From contig CP093829.1 of NCBI GenBank assembly GCA_033063855.1, forward strand, positions 5,528,243-5,592,242: DNA of 64,000 bases, in the 5' to 3' direction. A model generated the notes under the pieces. That model saw only the letters and a list, made by a program, of their open reading frames with translations, searched no databases and was not told where the DNA came from. Numbering within the stretch: position 1 is the stretch's first letter; each line of letters begins with the position of its first letter. The DNA comes from Smittia aterrima (taxonomy: Eukaryota; Arthropoda; Insecta; Diptera; Chironomidae). The position numbers and the translations under genes are program-made. Of this stretch, positions 19,300-29,470 are shown piece by piece.

Positions 19300-20567
19300 A
19301 TGGACGTATATTCCTCTTCAAAATGGTTCTTCATCGTTCTGAGATTAATTGGCTTAGCTCCTTTTAGCGTCGATGAGAAAACAAGCGAATTTAAGATGAA
19401 GCTCGTCAATAAAATTATTTTGGTCGTCTCAGTTTCAACTTATCTGATATTGGCTTCCACTCAAGCAGCATTTATTAAAATGAGTTACGTTTCAAGCGGC
19501 GCCGAATCGAACTTTCTCGATGGCATCTGGCAAAATGCTTTAGAGCTTCAACAATTTTTAGCAGTCGCAATTCTCGTGTTCAACTGTTCGAGAATGAAAA
19601 ACGTAGAAAACTTCATGAAAGTGCTTCATAAGTTTGACCAATCAATTGATAAACTTGGCTGGGAAAAGGCGAAACAGATTAAAACTTTCAGCATCTTTGG
19701 ATTGTTAATTGTATCCACGACGATGATGTCGATTTTAATGGCGACAGGATATTTTTTAACCTCAGCAAACTTTTTTGATTATTTCGTCAACTTATTTAAC
19801 TACATCATCGTCACTGAGTTATTTTTCTTCGTGTCAGTTCAGTTCACTCTGAGCGCTATCACGATCAATAATCGACTTGACAGCTTGATGAAGAATTTGA
19901 GGTGAATATTCCTAGAACTTGAGGTAATTATTATCAACTAGTTGAATAATTGAGTAAAAATGTCCTTAAAAGTTTTTTGATGCCGATGAGCGATGAATTC
20001 ATTTCCTGCAAAACGAATCCCCAAAGCGAAAAGTTTGTCATCCGAAATATCTCGATTCTTTACGATTTGTTGGCTGATGGAGTTGATGAGATAAATTCTG
20101 TTTTCTCCAAACTAGTAAGAAAGGAAAACTTATTTTCATTTCATTTCATAATTTTGTTCTCTTTGTAGATGATTGCAGTTCTGGTCCCAGCTTTGATCTT
20201 AATTACCTTCACAGCTTATTTCATCATCAAAGTTATTTTATTCAAGTTGCCAATGACTTTGTTTATTTTCTTCGACTTCTTCTTCTGGAATTTATTTCTT
20301 GTGGTGCCAATTTTCTTTGCTATTAAAAATGCATCGTCAACTGTCAACAAATGTCGATCGCTTTGTAATTACATTGGAAAGTACTCGGACTTCTGCAATG
20401 ACGAAATTGTCGCTCAAAAAGCAAATACTTTGAGCAACAAATTCAATTCACGTCCAATGATTTTATCAAGCGGATTCTTCAACATCGATTACGGTCTGAG
20501 CTTGTCAATACTTGGAACAATCACAACTTACTTGGTCATCATCTGTCAATTTGAAAAGAATATGTAA
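19300..20567 (+). CDS. Gustatory-receptor-like GR-6, three exons, 380 aa
   Basis: Exons 19300-19901, 19973-20114 and 20169-20567. Short exon-1 class. The junction codon after exon 1 is AG|T (Ser), where other core copies have AG|A (Arg), and exon 1 ends KNLR instead of KNIR. Intron 3 absent. FVIRNISILYD and YSDFCNDE are private changes. Ends TYLVIICQFEKNM like GR-3. An in-frame ATG at 19228 lies upstream of the predicted start site. Poly(A) signal at 20626. Confidence 0.88.
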
Positions 20568-21091
20568 TTAATTGAATTGTTAGAGCACGTTTGAGTTCGA
20601 TGTTGAATTATTCAGCTTGGTAATTAATAAATTTCAATAATCTACTCTGGCAAACGAACTCGTATTTTTCTTCTAACTTTGTCGAGCTGAAGAGAAATCC
20701 TTAAAACTAATTAAGAAACTTGATTAACATATCCGTCCTTAGGGGCATTAGGAAGAAAAATACGACTTGACTGTATCATGTCGAAAAACGATATACTTGC
20801 GTGAAAGGCGACGAATATGAAGTCGATGACAATGGAAAGAGTCAATAAAATTAGTCAACAATTATGTGAAGAAAAAGTTAAATTGATGATCTTTTAGTTG
20901 TAGTGACACAACCGTATCGTCCCTCCAGAATAAATTTTTATTAAGAATTGTTCCCTTTCTCCGTTAAATCACATGTTGTAACATCTAAATACATTTAGAT
21001 TTTAGAAAGATACCGAGCTGACTTGTTTTGTATCCTTTCAACTTCGATGTCATTCATTTAATAGTCACATTAAATCAATACGAGTGGAGTT
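20568..21091. other. Spacer between GR-6 and GR-7
   Basis: Receptor 3' flank followed by about 400 bp with no ORF. The end (about 21000-21060) loosely matches the upstream region of GR-4. Nothing else seen. Confidence 0.5.
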
Positions 21092-21128
21092 CCAGTCTCG
21101 TTTGTGTTGTCAGTGGAAAAAGGTCGAC
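21092..21128 (+). promoter_or_regulatory. GR-7 core promoter
   Basis: CCAGTC with A+1 at 21094 and GGTCG at +29 (one base farther than the standard +28); ATG at 21129. The -55 element is not recognisable. Confidence 0.45.
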
Positions 21129-22449
21129 ATGGACGTTTATTCTTCTTCAAAATGGCTTTTCATAGTTCTGAGGTTGATTGGCTTAGCTCCTTACAGATTC
21201 GATAAGAAAACTCGCGAATTTAAGATGAAGCTCGTCAATAAAATTATTTTTGTTTTGTCAGTTTCTACTTATCTGACATTAGCTTTGATTCAAGCTTCAT
21301 TAAGTGAAATGAGTTACGTTTCGACCGGCGCCGAATCGAACTTTCTCGATGCTATTTGGCAAAAGGCTTTACAGCTGCAACAATTTCTTTCGGTCGCAAT
21401 CCTCGTTTTCAACTATTCGAGAATGAAAAATGTGGAAAATTTCATGAAAGTGCTTCATAAGTTTGACCAATCGATTAATAAAATTGGATGGCAAAAGGCC
21501 AAACAGATTAAAACTTTTAGTTTCTTTGGATTGTTAATTGCATCCACGTCGATAATTTTGATTACTATGACAATAGGGTTTTTCGTAGTTGAATTTGAAA
21601 GCTCAAAAAGCCTTTTCGAGTACTTTATCGACTTTTTCAATTACATCATCGTCACTGATTTATTTCTCTTCGTGTCAGTTCAGTTCACCCTGAGCGCTAT
21701 CGCGATCAATAATCGACTTGACAGCTTGATGAAGAATATCAGGTGAATATTTCTAGAATCAATTGAGTATTTAAATAAAACGTTTTAAATAGATTTTTGA
21801 TGCCGATGAGCGATGAATTTGTTTTTTGCATAACGAATCCTCAAAATGAAAAGTTTGTAATCCAAAACATTGCGATCCTTTACGATTTATTGGCTGATGG
21901 AGTTGATGAGATAAATTCTGTTTTCTCTAAATTAGTAAGAGTATGAGAGAGAAAAATTTAGTTTCATTTGATAATTTTCATTTCGTTTCCTTGTAGATGG
22001 TTGCAGTTTTGATCCCAGCTTTGATCTTAATTACCTTCACAGCTTATTTCATCATCAAAGTTCTCTTTTTCAAGTTGCCAGTGGCTTTGATCTATTTAGT
22101 CGATTTCTTTTTCTGGAATTTATTTCTTGTGGTGCCAATTTTCTTTGTCATCAATAATGCATCGTCAACTGTAACAAAATGTCGAACGCTTTGCAATTAC
22201 ATTGGAAAGTACTCGAACTACTGCAATGACGAAATTGTCACACAAAAGGTGAAAGGTTTTGTCGATAATTTAGATTGATCATCAAAATCTTTTTATTTTA
22301 AGGTTGATGCTTTGTGCAACAAATTCAATTCTCGTCCAATGATTTTATCAAGCGGATTCTTCAACATCGACTACGGTCTGAGCATGTCAATAATTGGAAC
22401 TATTACAACTTACTTGGTCATCATCTGTGAATTCGAAATGAATAAATAA
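21129..22449 (+). CDS. Gustatory-receptor-like GR-7, four exons, 384 aa
   Basis: Exons 21129-21742, 21793-21934, 21997-22248 and 22303-22449. It retains intron 3 (22249-22302) although its neighbours on both sides have lost it. The terminal signature is TYLVIICEF: the nearly invariant Gln of TYhhhhhQF is Glu. Exon 4 begins VDALCNKF against TNALSNKF in GR-1, and GLSMS replaces GLSLS. The frame is otherwise intact. In-frame ATGs from 21084 precede the predicted start site and are not used. Confidence 0.86.
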
Positions 22450-22918
22450 TTGAACTGTTGTAGCATAAGTACGAATAAATTTATTTAATCCACTTTAGAA
22501 AATGAAGTCTTATAACAATTTTTTTTGGTGATCTGTTCAAAAATTAAATGAGAAATGAACGTTTACGGTTCAGTTTAATTTTATTCAAAACATCTTTTTA
22601 ACATCCGCTCTCGTTTCTCATTCTTCTCTTTTTTTGCACGGTTTGCTTTTTGATTAAATTTTTGATGTTAGATCCCAGGAGCTCTATGCTTTTCAGGAAG
22701 GAAATTAATAGCTTCAACAGCAGTTCTACATAAATAAAACTGTTTAAGCCCGAAAGATTAGCCATTCTTTTAAAAGTCCATCCATTGAGCTTTGTTCATC
22801 GATTTTGATGTTTTTAATTTCCCACAGCACACAAAATGAAAGCAAATATAAAATTGATCCTCTAGAAATTTACTAATTGATTCAATTGACTATTGCGGAG
22901 GCAAATAGGAGTGGTTCT
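22450..22918. other. Spacer between GR-7 and GR-8
   Basis: AT-rich, no supported ORF. Ends with ATTTACTAATTGATTCAATT-type homeodomain-like sequence about 55 bp before the GR-8 initiator. Confidence 0.5.
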
Positions 22919-22954
22919 TCAGTCTCGTTGTGTTGTTACAGTAAAAAGGTCGAC
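22919..22954 (+). promoter_or_regulatory. GR-8 Inr/DPE core promoter
   Basis: TCAGTC with A+1 at 22921, GGTCG at +28 to +32, ATG at +35. Confidence 0.6.
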
Positions 22955-24210
22955 ATGGACGTTTATTCATCTTCAAAATGGCTCTTCGTCGTTCTGAGGT
23001 TGATTGGCTTGGCTCCTTACAGCGTCGATGGGAAAACTCGAGAATTTAAGATGAAACTCGTCAACAAAATTATCTTTGTTTTGTCAGTTTCAACTTATGT
23101 AATATTGGCTTCGCTTCAATCCACATTCGGTGAAATGAGTTACGTTTCAAGCGTCGCCGAATCAGACTTTCTCGATGCTATTTGGCAAAATGCTTCAGGG
23201 CTTCAACAACTTCTTTCGATCGCAATCCTCGTGTTCAACTGTACGAGAATGAAAAACGTAGAAAATTTCATGAAAGTGCTGCATAAGTTCGACCAATCGA
23301 TTAATAAACTAGGATGGCAAAAGGCTAAACAGGTTAAAACGTTCAAATTCTTTGGATTGTTCATTGCATCTACGACAATGATGTCGATTATTATGGCGGC
23401 AGGATATTTCGTTCAAGTTAAAACGTTAGAGAACTCTTTAGACTATTTCATCAATTTTTTTAACTACCACATCCTCACTGAATTATTTCTTTTCGTGTCA
23501 GTTCAGTTCACCGTAAGTGCTATCGCAATCAACAATCGACTTGACAGTTTGATGAAGAACATCAGGTGAATATTGCTAGAAACCATTGAATAATTTAATG
23601 AAATATTCTTATAGATTTTTGATGCCAATGAGCGATAAATTTACTTCCTGCAAAACAAATCCCCAAAGCGAAAAGTTTGTGATTAGAAACATCGCAATTC
23701 TTTACGATTTATTGGCTGATGGAGTTGATGAGATCAATTCAGTCTTCTCCAAACTGGTGAAAGAGGACAAATCTCATTTACATTTCATTTCATAATTTTG
23801 TTTCTTTGTAGATGATTGCAGTTCTCATCCCAGCTTTGATCTTAATTACCTTCACATCATATTTCATCATCAAAGTTCTCTTATTCAAGTTGCCAGTGAC
23901 TTTGTATATTTTCTTCGACTTCTTCTTCTGGAATTTGTTTCTTGTGGCTCCAATTTTCTTTGTCATCAAATCTGCAGCGTCAACTGTCAACAAATGTCGA
24001 ACGCTTTGCAATTACATTGGAAAGTACTCGAACTTCTGCAACGATGAGATTGTCGCTCAAAAAGCAAATGCTTTGAGCAACAAATTCAATTCTCGTTCAA
24101 TGATTTTATCAAGCGGATTTTTCAATATCGATTACGGGCTGAGCTTGTCAATACTTGGAACTATCGCAACTTACTTGGTCATCATCTGTCAATTTGAAAA
24201 GAATAATTAA
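22955..24210 (+). CDS. Gustatory-receptor-like GR-8, three exons, 383 aa
   Basis: Exons 22955-23565, 23615-23756 and 23812-24210. Exon 1 is 611 nt, a third length class with its own sequence in the variable membrane segment (YFVQVKTLENSLDYFINFFNYHIL). Intron 3 absent. NCTRMKNVENF and LQQLLSIAI depart from the core NFSRMKNV and LQQFLSIAI. Ends TYLVIICQFEKNN. An upstream in-frame ATG at 22877 lies before the initiator and is rejected as the start. Confidence 0.88.
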
Positions 24211-24565
24211 TTGAATTGATAACTGTTGATTTTGATGTTCAAATAATAATTGTTGGAAAATAATATTCGAGGTGAAACTTTGATGACACAAGTTCCCCGA
24301 AGCTCTCAATTCGATCGTTTGTTTAGTCTCGACACAAAATAAACATCGATTACGAAAAACATATTCTCAGTTTTCAATGAAACAATTCGATAAAATAAAA
24401 CATAAGTTCATACGTTTGACAATTTTTCTCCGACGACGGCTTTTATAATAAAATTATCAATTGATCAAGTGCTCAATAGAAGAAGGGGAACATTATTTAA
24501 AAGAGAGACGAAAGCTTCATTCAAAATTTGAAAGTTTCGTTTAAAACGGGAAAAAAATTGAAAAC
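24211..24565. other. Spacer after GR-8
   Basis: About 355 bp between the GR-8 stop and the receptor relic. It holds the GR-8 3' flank; no coding sequence seen. Confidence 0.5.
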
Positions 24566-24692
24566 TGTTTTAGTCTCGTTGGACGGTTTTCTTTTCAAAA
24601 TGGCACCCGTTTGATGTTAAATTATTCAATTAAAACTTGACAAGAAAAAAAATTCATTAAAGCACTTTGGCAAACGAACTCTAATAACAATT
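24566..24692 (+). pseudogene. Relic of a receptor gene: 5' end fused to 3' flank
   Basis: GTTTTAGTCTCGTTG (initiator-like) is followed by GACGG and TTTTCAAAATGGC, matching the promoter/start region of the core receptors (GACGTTTATTC...TTCAAAATGG) with the start codon damaged. It then passes directly into GTTTGATGTTAAATTATTCA and TTAAAGCACTTTGGCAAACGAACTC, which match the 3' flanks of other receptors. About 1.2 kb of coding sequence is missing between the two parts. Confidence 0.5.
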
Positions 24693-24724
24693 TTCCTGCA
24701 GTTCTCGTCAGAAGTTGTTGGGAA

Positions 24725-26049
24725 ATGGACGTTTACAGTTCAGCAAATTGGCTTTTCATCATTTTGAGGTTGCTCGGCTTAGCTCCTTACACAGTCGATG
24801 GAAAAACTCGTGAATTTAAAATGAAGTTGAAGAATTATTTAATTTTCGTAGCGTCGTTGGTTGCTTACGTATTATTGGCACTTGGTCAAATGTATTTTAA
24901 ACAGCTTCAATATTTAAAGACAGGATTAAAAATGAATGCGTTTGAAGATATTTGGAGAGTCGCGTTCAGGCTGCAGCACTTTCTTTCAATCGCAATCATA
25001 ATTTTCAACTTTTCAAGAATGAAAAATGTTGAGAAATTCATGAAATTACTTCATGAGTTCGATCAATCGATTGATAACCTTGGCACTCGACTCAAGACGA
25101 AACAAACTGAAACTTTCATGTGTTGTCTTTTGTTTGTTTTATCTGCGATTCTCTTGGCGTCAATTTTGATTTCGGGATATCTCGTGAATCCATTCACTTC
25201 CAACATGGGAATCAAAATTTTTATTTTGCATTCATTTACTTACTTCGCGATCACTGAATTGTTCCTCTTCGTGTCAATTCAATTTATCTTGAGCGCCATC
25301 GCAATTAATAATCGTCTTGACATTTTACTGCAGACCATTAGGTTGATTGCGAAGCTTCAGTTTTATTTTTTACTAAATTTAATTGCATTTTAGTTATTTG
25401 TTGCCTTTGAAGAATAATTCGATCATCGTGATCAACATGAACCCAGCTCAAGAAAAATATTTCATTCGAAATATCGCGATTCTTTACGATTTGCTGGCTG
25501 ATGCTGTCAATGAAATTAATTCTGTTTTCTCTAAACAGGTGAGAACTAAGATTTTCTTTAATCAACTGAAGAGAATGTTTTGTTTTCAAGATTGTTGCAG
25601 TTTTCATTCCAGCTTTGGTCTTGGAAGTCTTCACAGCTTATTTTATTATTAAAAATGTCTTATTTAGTTGGTCATCGGTTTCTTTGTACATTTATCTCGA
25701 CTTTTTGATTTGGAATATATTTCTTGTTGTGCCAACTTTCTTCGTGATCTATGTTGGAGCGATACCAGGAAGGAAAGGACAATTGATTGGAAGCTACATC
25801 GGAAAGTACTCAAACTATTGCAGCGACGATTGTGTCTCTCAGAAGGTTAAACTTTTTTATTGGGAAACTCAAAAAAGAATTTTGATAAACACTTTTTCTT
25901 AGGCAAATGCATTGATCCACAAATTCTATTATCGTCCAATGATTCTGTCAAATGGATTCTTCAGCATCGATTATAGTCTCGCCTTGGCCATTTTTGGAAC
26001 AGTCACAACTTACTTAATCATAACGTGTCAGTTTGAAAAAGATTATTAA
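24725..26049 (+). CDS. Gustatory-receptor-like GR-9 (divergent), four exons, 387 aa
   Basis: Exons 24725-25341, 25394-25538, 25591-25845 and 25903-26049. It keeps MDVYSSANWLF, GLAPYTVDGKTREFKMKL, the exon-2 core IAILYDLLADAVNEINSVFSKQ and the terminus TYLIITCQF, but differs widely elsewhere. Exon 3 starts IVAVFIPALVL instead of MIAVLIPALIL. It has an extra codon in each of exons 1, 2 and 3 relative to GR-1, and all three introns. Its promoter lacks the Inr/GGTCG geometry. Poly(A) signal at 26123. Probably an older branch of the same family; ligand unknown. Confidence 0.85.
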
Positions 26050-26238
26050 TATTTCAAAAGTATTTTGGGAAATCTTCCGTTTCACTTACATATTGAAATA
26101 TTTTCATTATTGAGAGCTTGGAAATAAATGTTTATGTATTACTGGAATGATCCGCAAATGAAAGCTTCAATGATTGCTCGTAAATATTTTAGTACGCGAT
26201 GAACTAATTTTCTGGAATTACTCAAATTGTTACTCAAC

Positions 26239-26780
26239 GGAGAAAAGCTTTGCCATTTGCTCACAGATGCTTTCAAATATTAAACGTCGTGAGCACTTTC
26301 AGCATATAAGAATTGTTTTAAAGAGAATTGCGTTAGTCTATTGCTGATCATGAACGAATTAAATTCTTTCCTTTTCTTAAGGAAGAAAAAGTTAAAATTA
26401 AATAATTTAAAACGTAAATCTTTAAATTAATAATGTGATAAGTTCAAGTGAATAACATGATAAATTCAATTTATGCTCTTAAGTTTTGGAAATCAGAAGA
26501 AATGTGAGTTGTGCACGTTGAAAAATTCATAAGTTTCCATAAATTATTCAGCAAAATTTTCTGCAGCTTCCTGAAATGTTAAATCGAAATGAAGACATCA
26601 AAGTTTAATTGTCAAACTTCATCAACGCAACTCAGCAATGCATAGTTTATTCTCGAGCTAATATTTATTGTTTAATTATTAATTGAATGGTTTATATCAA
26701 CCATTTTTTTAAGATTTGTAAAGAAAGTTCTGAATTTGATGAAATTTTTGTCAAATTATATTTTATTATACCAATTACTG
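26239..26780 (+). repeat. Direct repeat copy 1, with promoter-like and truncated gene start
   Basis: Matches 28541-29470 in order over its whole length with indels. It includes a TATA-like CATATAAGAA, GCGTTAGTC, and an ATG at 26350 opening MNELNSFLFLRKKKLK. The frame stops soon after. The second copy opens MDKISSFLFLKKIKLK. Alignable codons suggest the 5' end of a real gene was duplicated and then decayed. Gene family not recognised. Confidence 0.55.
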
Positions 26781-27059
26781 CATTTAATTCTATTTAACTA
26801 CAATTGCGAATGAAAATGAAGAAGTCAAAAAACTTTGTGAGTGAATTATTGATAATTTTAACAGATAAGTTACATTGTAAGTTAGCGCTTAACTCAACAA
26901 AGTTCATGATACTTTAATGTTTTGATAGACTTGTTTTCCTCTTCAACTCCTCTTCGATTTCGTTCAAGAGGTAAATTTATTTTTAATTCAATTTAAATGA
27001 AATGATAACGTTATTTATTCATTGTTGCTATTATCAGCTGATTCATTCATTTGCTTTGC

Positions 27060-27145
27060 AAAGAATTTGGATGAAACGATTGGTTGATGGTGAACACTTT
27101 TCACATCTGCCATCGTTCGATGTTAGTAGAGTAAATACGGCTACG
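27060..27145 (-). pseudogene. Fragment of the unknown 155-aa ORF family
   Basis: The - strand translation includes TSNDGRCEKCSPSTNRFIQI, corresponding to TSNDGRCETCSPSTDRYIQI in the ORF at 27401-27868. The rest is not alignable, so this is a decayed third copy. Confidence 0.5.
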
Positions 27146-27400
27146 ATCTTTAGGTTCTTAGATATCATTTTAGATATCAAGATTTTTAGATAAAACAATA
27201 TAATGTTCTTTGCCGCGCTTCTCAATGTCAGAAAGGTCAAAACAAATGAATGTATGTATTGATAACTATAGATATTTTTATTTGTTGTCAAATTTACTGA
27301 AAGAAATTTTCTGAAAAGTTAAAAGCAGATAAAAAAATTGTTTTTACATTTGAAGAAAATTCTTTATTTTATCTTTCTTCATTTTTACATTTTTACAATT

Positions 27401-27868
27401 TTACAATTTTATAAAGACATCTCCGCTTCTCCCAATGTTGAGGCCGAACAATGGCTCGTAGCAAGATGTACACCAGGCGTTGTTGCTTTGGATGAATCGC
27501 ACAATGTCATCCCGACTCACGCCCCACATGATTTGGATGTAACGATCGGTAGATGGAGAACACGTTTCACATCTTCCGTCATTTGAAGTTCTCACTAACG
27601 TTGGAAGCAGACCGCACCCAATGAACTTTAGATATTCCGCCAAAGCCTCGGCTGGAGTCTCCCTCAGAAAAACGAATACCGGCAAAGGTATTTGGTCGTG
27701 CTGGCCACGTTTTAAATATCGTCTTGTGATCTCCAACACTTCAGAGTACACTATTCCTTTGGGGACAGCTTTGTAGAATTCTTCCACATTAATCTCAGAT
27801 TCGTTGTTCTTTCGCTGATGCCAATCTTCGTCCATGGCATCGAGTTGTTTTGGGAATTGTCTTGCCAT
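27401..27868 (-). CDS. Unknown protein, 155 aa, in an inverted duplication
   Basis: Single-exon ORF starting MARQFPKQLDAMDEDW. I do not recognise the family. The N-terminus is charged and soluble-looking. The middle has VFVFLRETPAEALAEYLKF, and the C-terminal third has four cysteines in two CxxC-like pairs (CETC, CTSC). No signal peptide or membrane helix is evident. A mirror copy (from 28197) and a fragment (27060-27145) show it belongs to a small local repeat family. It may be a low-copy gene or the remains of a mobile unit. Whether it is expressed cannot be judged. Confidence 0.4.
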   Translation of the reverse strand: MARQFPKQLDAMDEDWHQRKNNESEINVEEFYKAVPKGIVYSEVLEITRRYLKRGQHDQIPLPVFVFLRETPAEALAEYLKFIGCGLLPTLVRTSNDGRCETCSPSTDRYIQIMWGVSRDDIVRFIQSNNAWCTSCYEPLFGLNIGRSGDVFIKL

Positions 27869-28266
27869 TTCACTTTCTTTTCTTTAAACTCGAATGAAAA
27901 CTGGTTGCAAATAAAAGAAAAGCTGCTGTTAATATAGTAAAAAAAATTATCAGATAAAGTCACTTTTTGTTTAATTGATTTGCAATAGAATGGTAATTAA
28001 AAACTATTTGTCTTTCTTCTATAAGAATTATTAAAGTATAATTTTAAAAGAAGACAAATTATTTTTAATTACCATTCTATTGCAAATCAAATAAACAAAA
28101 AGTGACTTTAACTAATAATTTTTCTTACTATATTAACAGCAGCTTTTCTTTTATTTGCAATCAGTTTTCATTCGAGTTTTGAGAAAAGAAAGTGAAATGG
28201 CAAGACAATTCCCAAAACAACTCGATGCCATGGACGAGGATTGGCATCAGCGAAAGAACAACGAAT
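27799..28266. repeat. 468-bp near-perfect palindrome centred at 28032/28033
   Basis: The left arm 27799-28032 is repeated in reverse complement at 28033-28266 with few differences. Each arm carries the first 23 codons of the unknown ORF family plus its 5' flank, giving a head-to-head pair of start codons (27868 on -, 28197 on +). Identity stops abruptly at the right end, where the + copy has an internal deletion. Confidence 0.8.
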
Positions 28267-28330
28267 TTGACCTCCAACGATTGAAAATGTGAAAAGTGTT
28301 CTTCGTCAACAGATCGTGTTTTTGACGGAG
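28197..28330 (+). pseudogene. Internally deleted mirror copy of the unknown ORF
   Basis: Opens with the same 23 residues as the 155-aa ORF (MARQFPKQLDAMDEDW...), then jumps to sequence matching its distal part and meets TGA at 28290-28292. About 200 bp are missing relative to the other copy. Confidence 0.65.
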
Positions 28331-28540
28331 TCACCACTGCATGCTTTGTGTAAAGTGTGTTTAAGTATTTGTCTTTCAAATTGTAAATGAACTTGATTAA
28401 AGATGTGAATAAAGTTGTTTGGCGATGAGAATTTCAAGGGGTTTCAAATTGCTGACCAATTAATTGGTAACGTAATTGATTTATGAATAACAGGTCAATC
28501 TGCTGTAAAACAATATTCTGGTCTTCAGAATATTCTTATG

Positions 28541-29470
28541 TGGAGAAAAGCTTTTCTGTTTATGATGTCACGAGCATCGTAGTAGCGTACGATTCGCTCA
28601 CAAATACTTTCAAATATCAAACGTTGCGAGCTCTCTCAGCGTAGGAGAAGATTGTTTTAAAGAGAACTGCGTTAGTCAATCGCAGATCATGGACAAAATA
28701 AGTTCATTTCTTTTCTTAAAGAAGATAAAATTGAAACTAATTATTTGAAGTGTAAATAATATGACATATTTTAAGTGGACATTAAATGTTTAAAATGACC
28801 AATTCAATTTCATAAAATATTAGTTTTTAACGTTATTCTGGCGACATAATTAATTTGGATGGTGAAATAGCTGGAAATAGACAGTTGAAATTTAATATAC
28901 GAGCGTCGAAATGACATTGGAAACTTTCGTTGATAATAAAAGTTTAAAGTTCAGCAACGATAGAAATAAATATGGTTCAAAGCAATTTAGGAGGAAATAA
29001 ATTGAAAAGAATTATTTTAACAAAGCAAAGCAACATGAACCGATCAGAGCTAGTAAGGATTTTAAAAATAATCAAGTAATGATCAATAATTAAATTAATC
29101 AAATTTTTGTTTTAGAAATTTTACATGCCATGCGAGCCACTCATTTTATACTCTTATTGGAAAGTCTAGCAACTCAGGAGAAATGTGAGTGTTGCACGTT
29201 GTAAAATTCATAAGTTTATCTAAATAATTTTTAAAAATTTCTTCAGCTTTTCGCAAATTTAGGTCGAATTGAAGACATCAAAGTTTGATGATCACGCTTT
29301 AATAATGGATCGCAGCAGCAATTCTTAGCTTGTTCGTAAGCTATACATCGAGCCTATATTTCAATTATGCTCATTCTATTTCAAGCACTTCTATAAGATT
29401 TGTAGTAAAAGTTCTAAATTTGACGAAATTTTTTGTCAAATTATTTTTTTTAACCAATTGCCAATTTTTA
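28541..29470 (+). repeat. Direct repeat copy 2
   Basis: Longer copy of 26239-26780. Shared landmarks, in order: CTTTCAAATATxAAACG, GTTTTAAAGAGAA, GCGTTAGTC, an ATG at 28689, GTGCACGTTG-like or GTTGCACGTTG sequence, GAAGACATCAAAGTTT, and AAATTTGACGAAATTTT near the end. The copy is extended by insertions between these landmarks. The reading frame from 28689 stops within about 20 codons. Confidence 0.55.
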
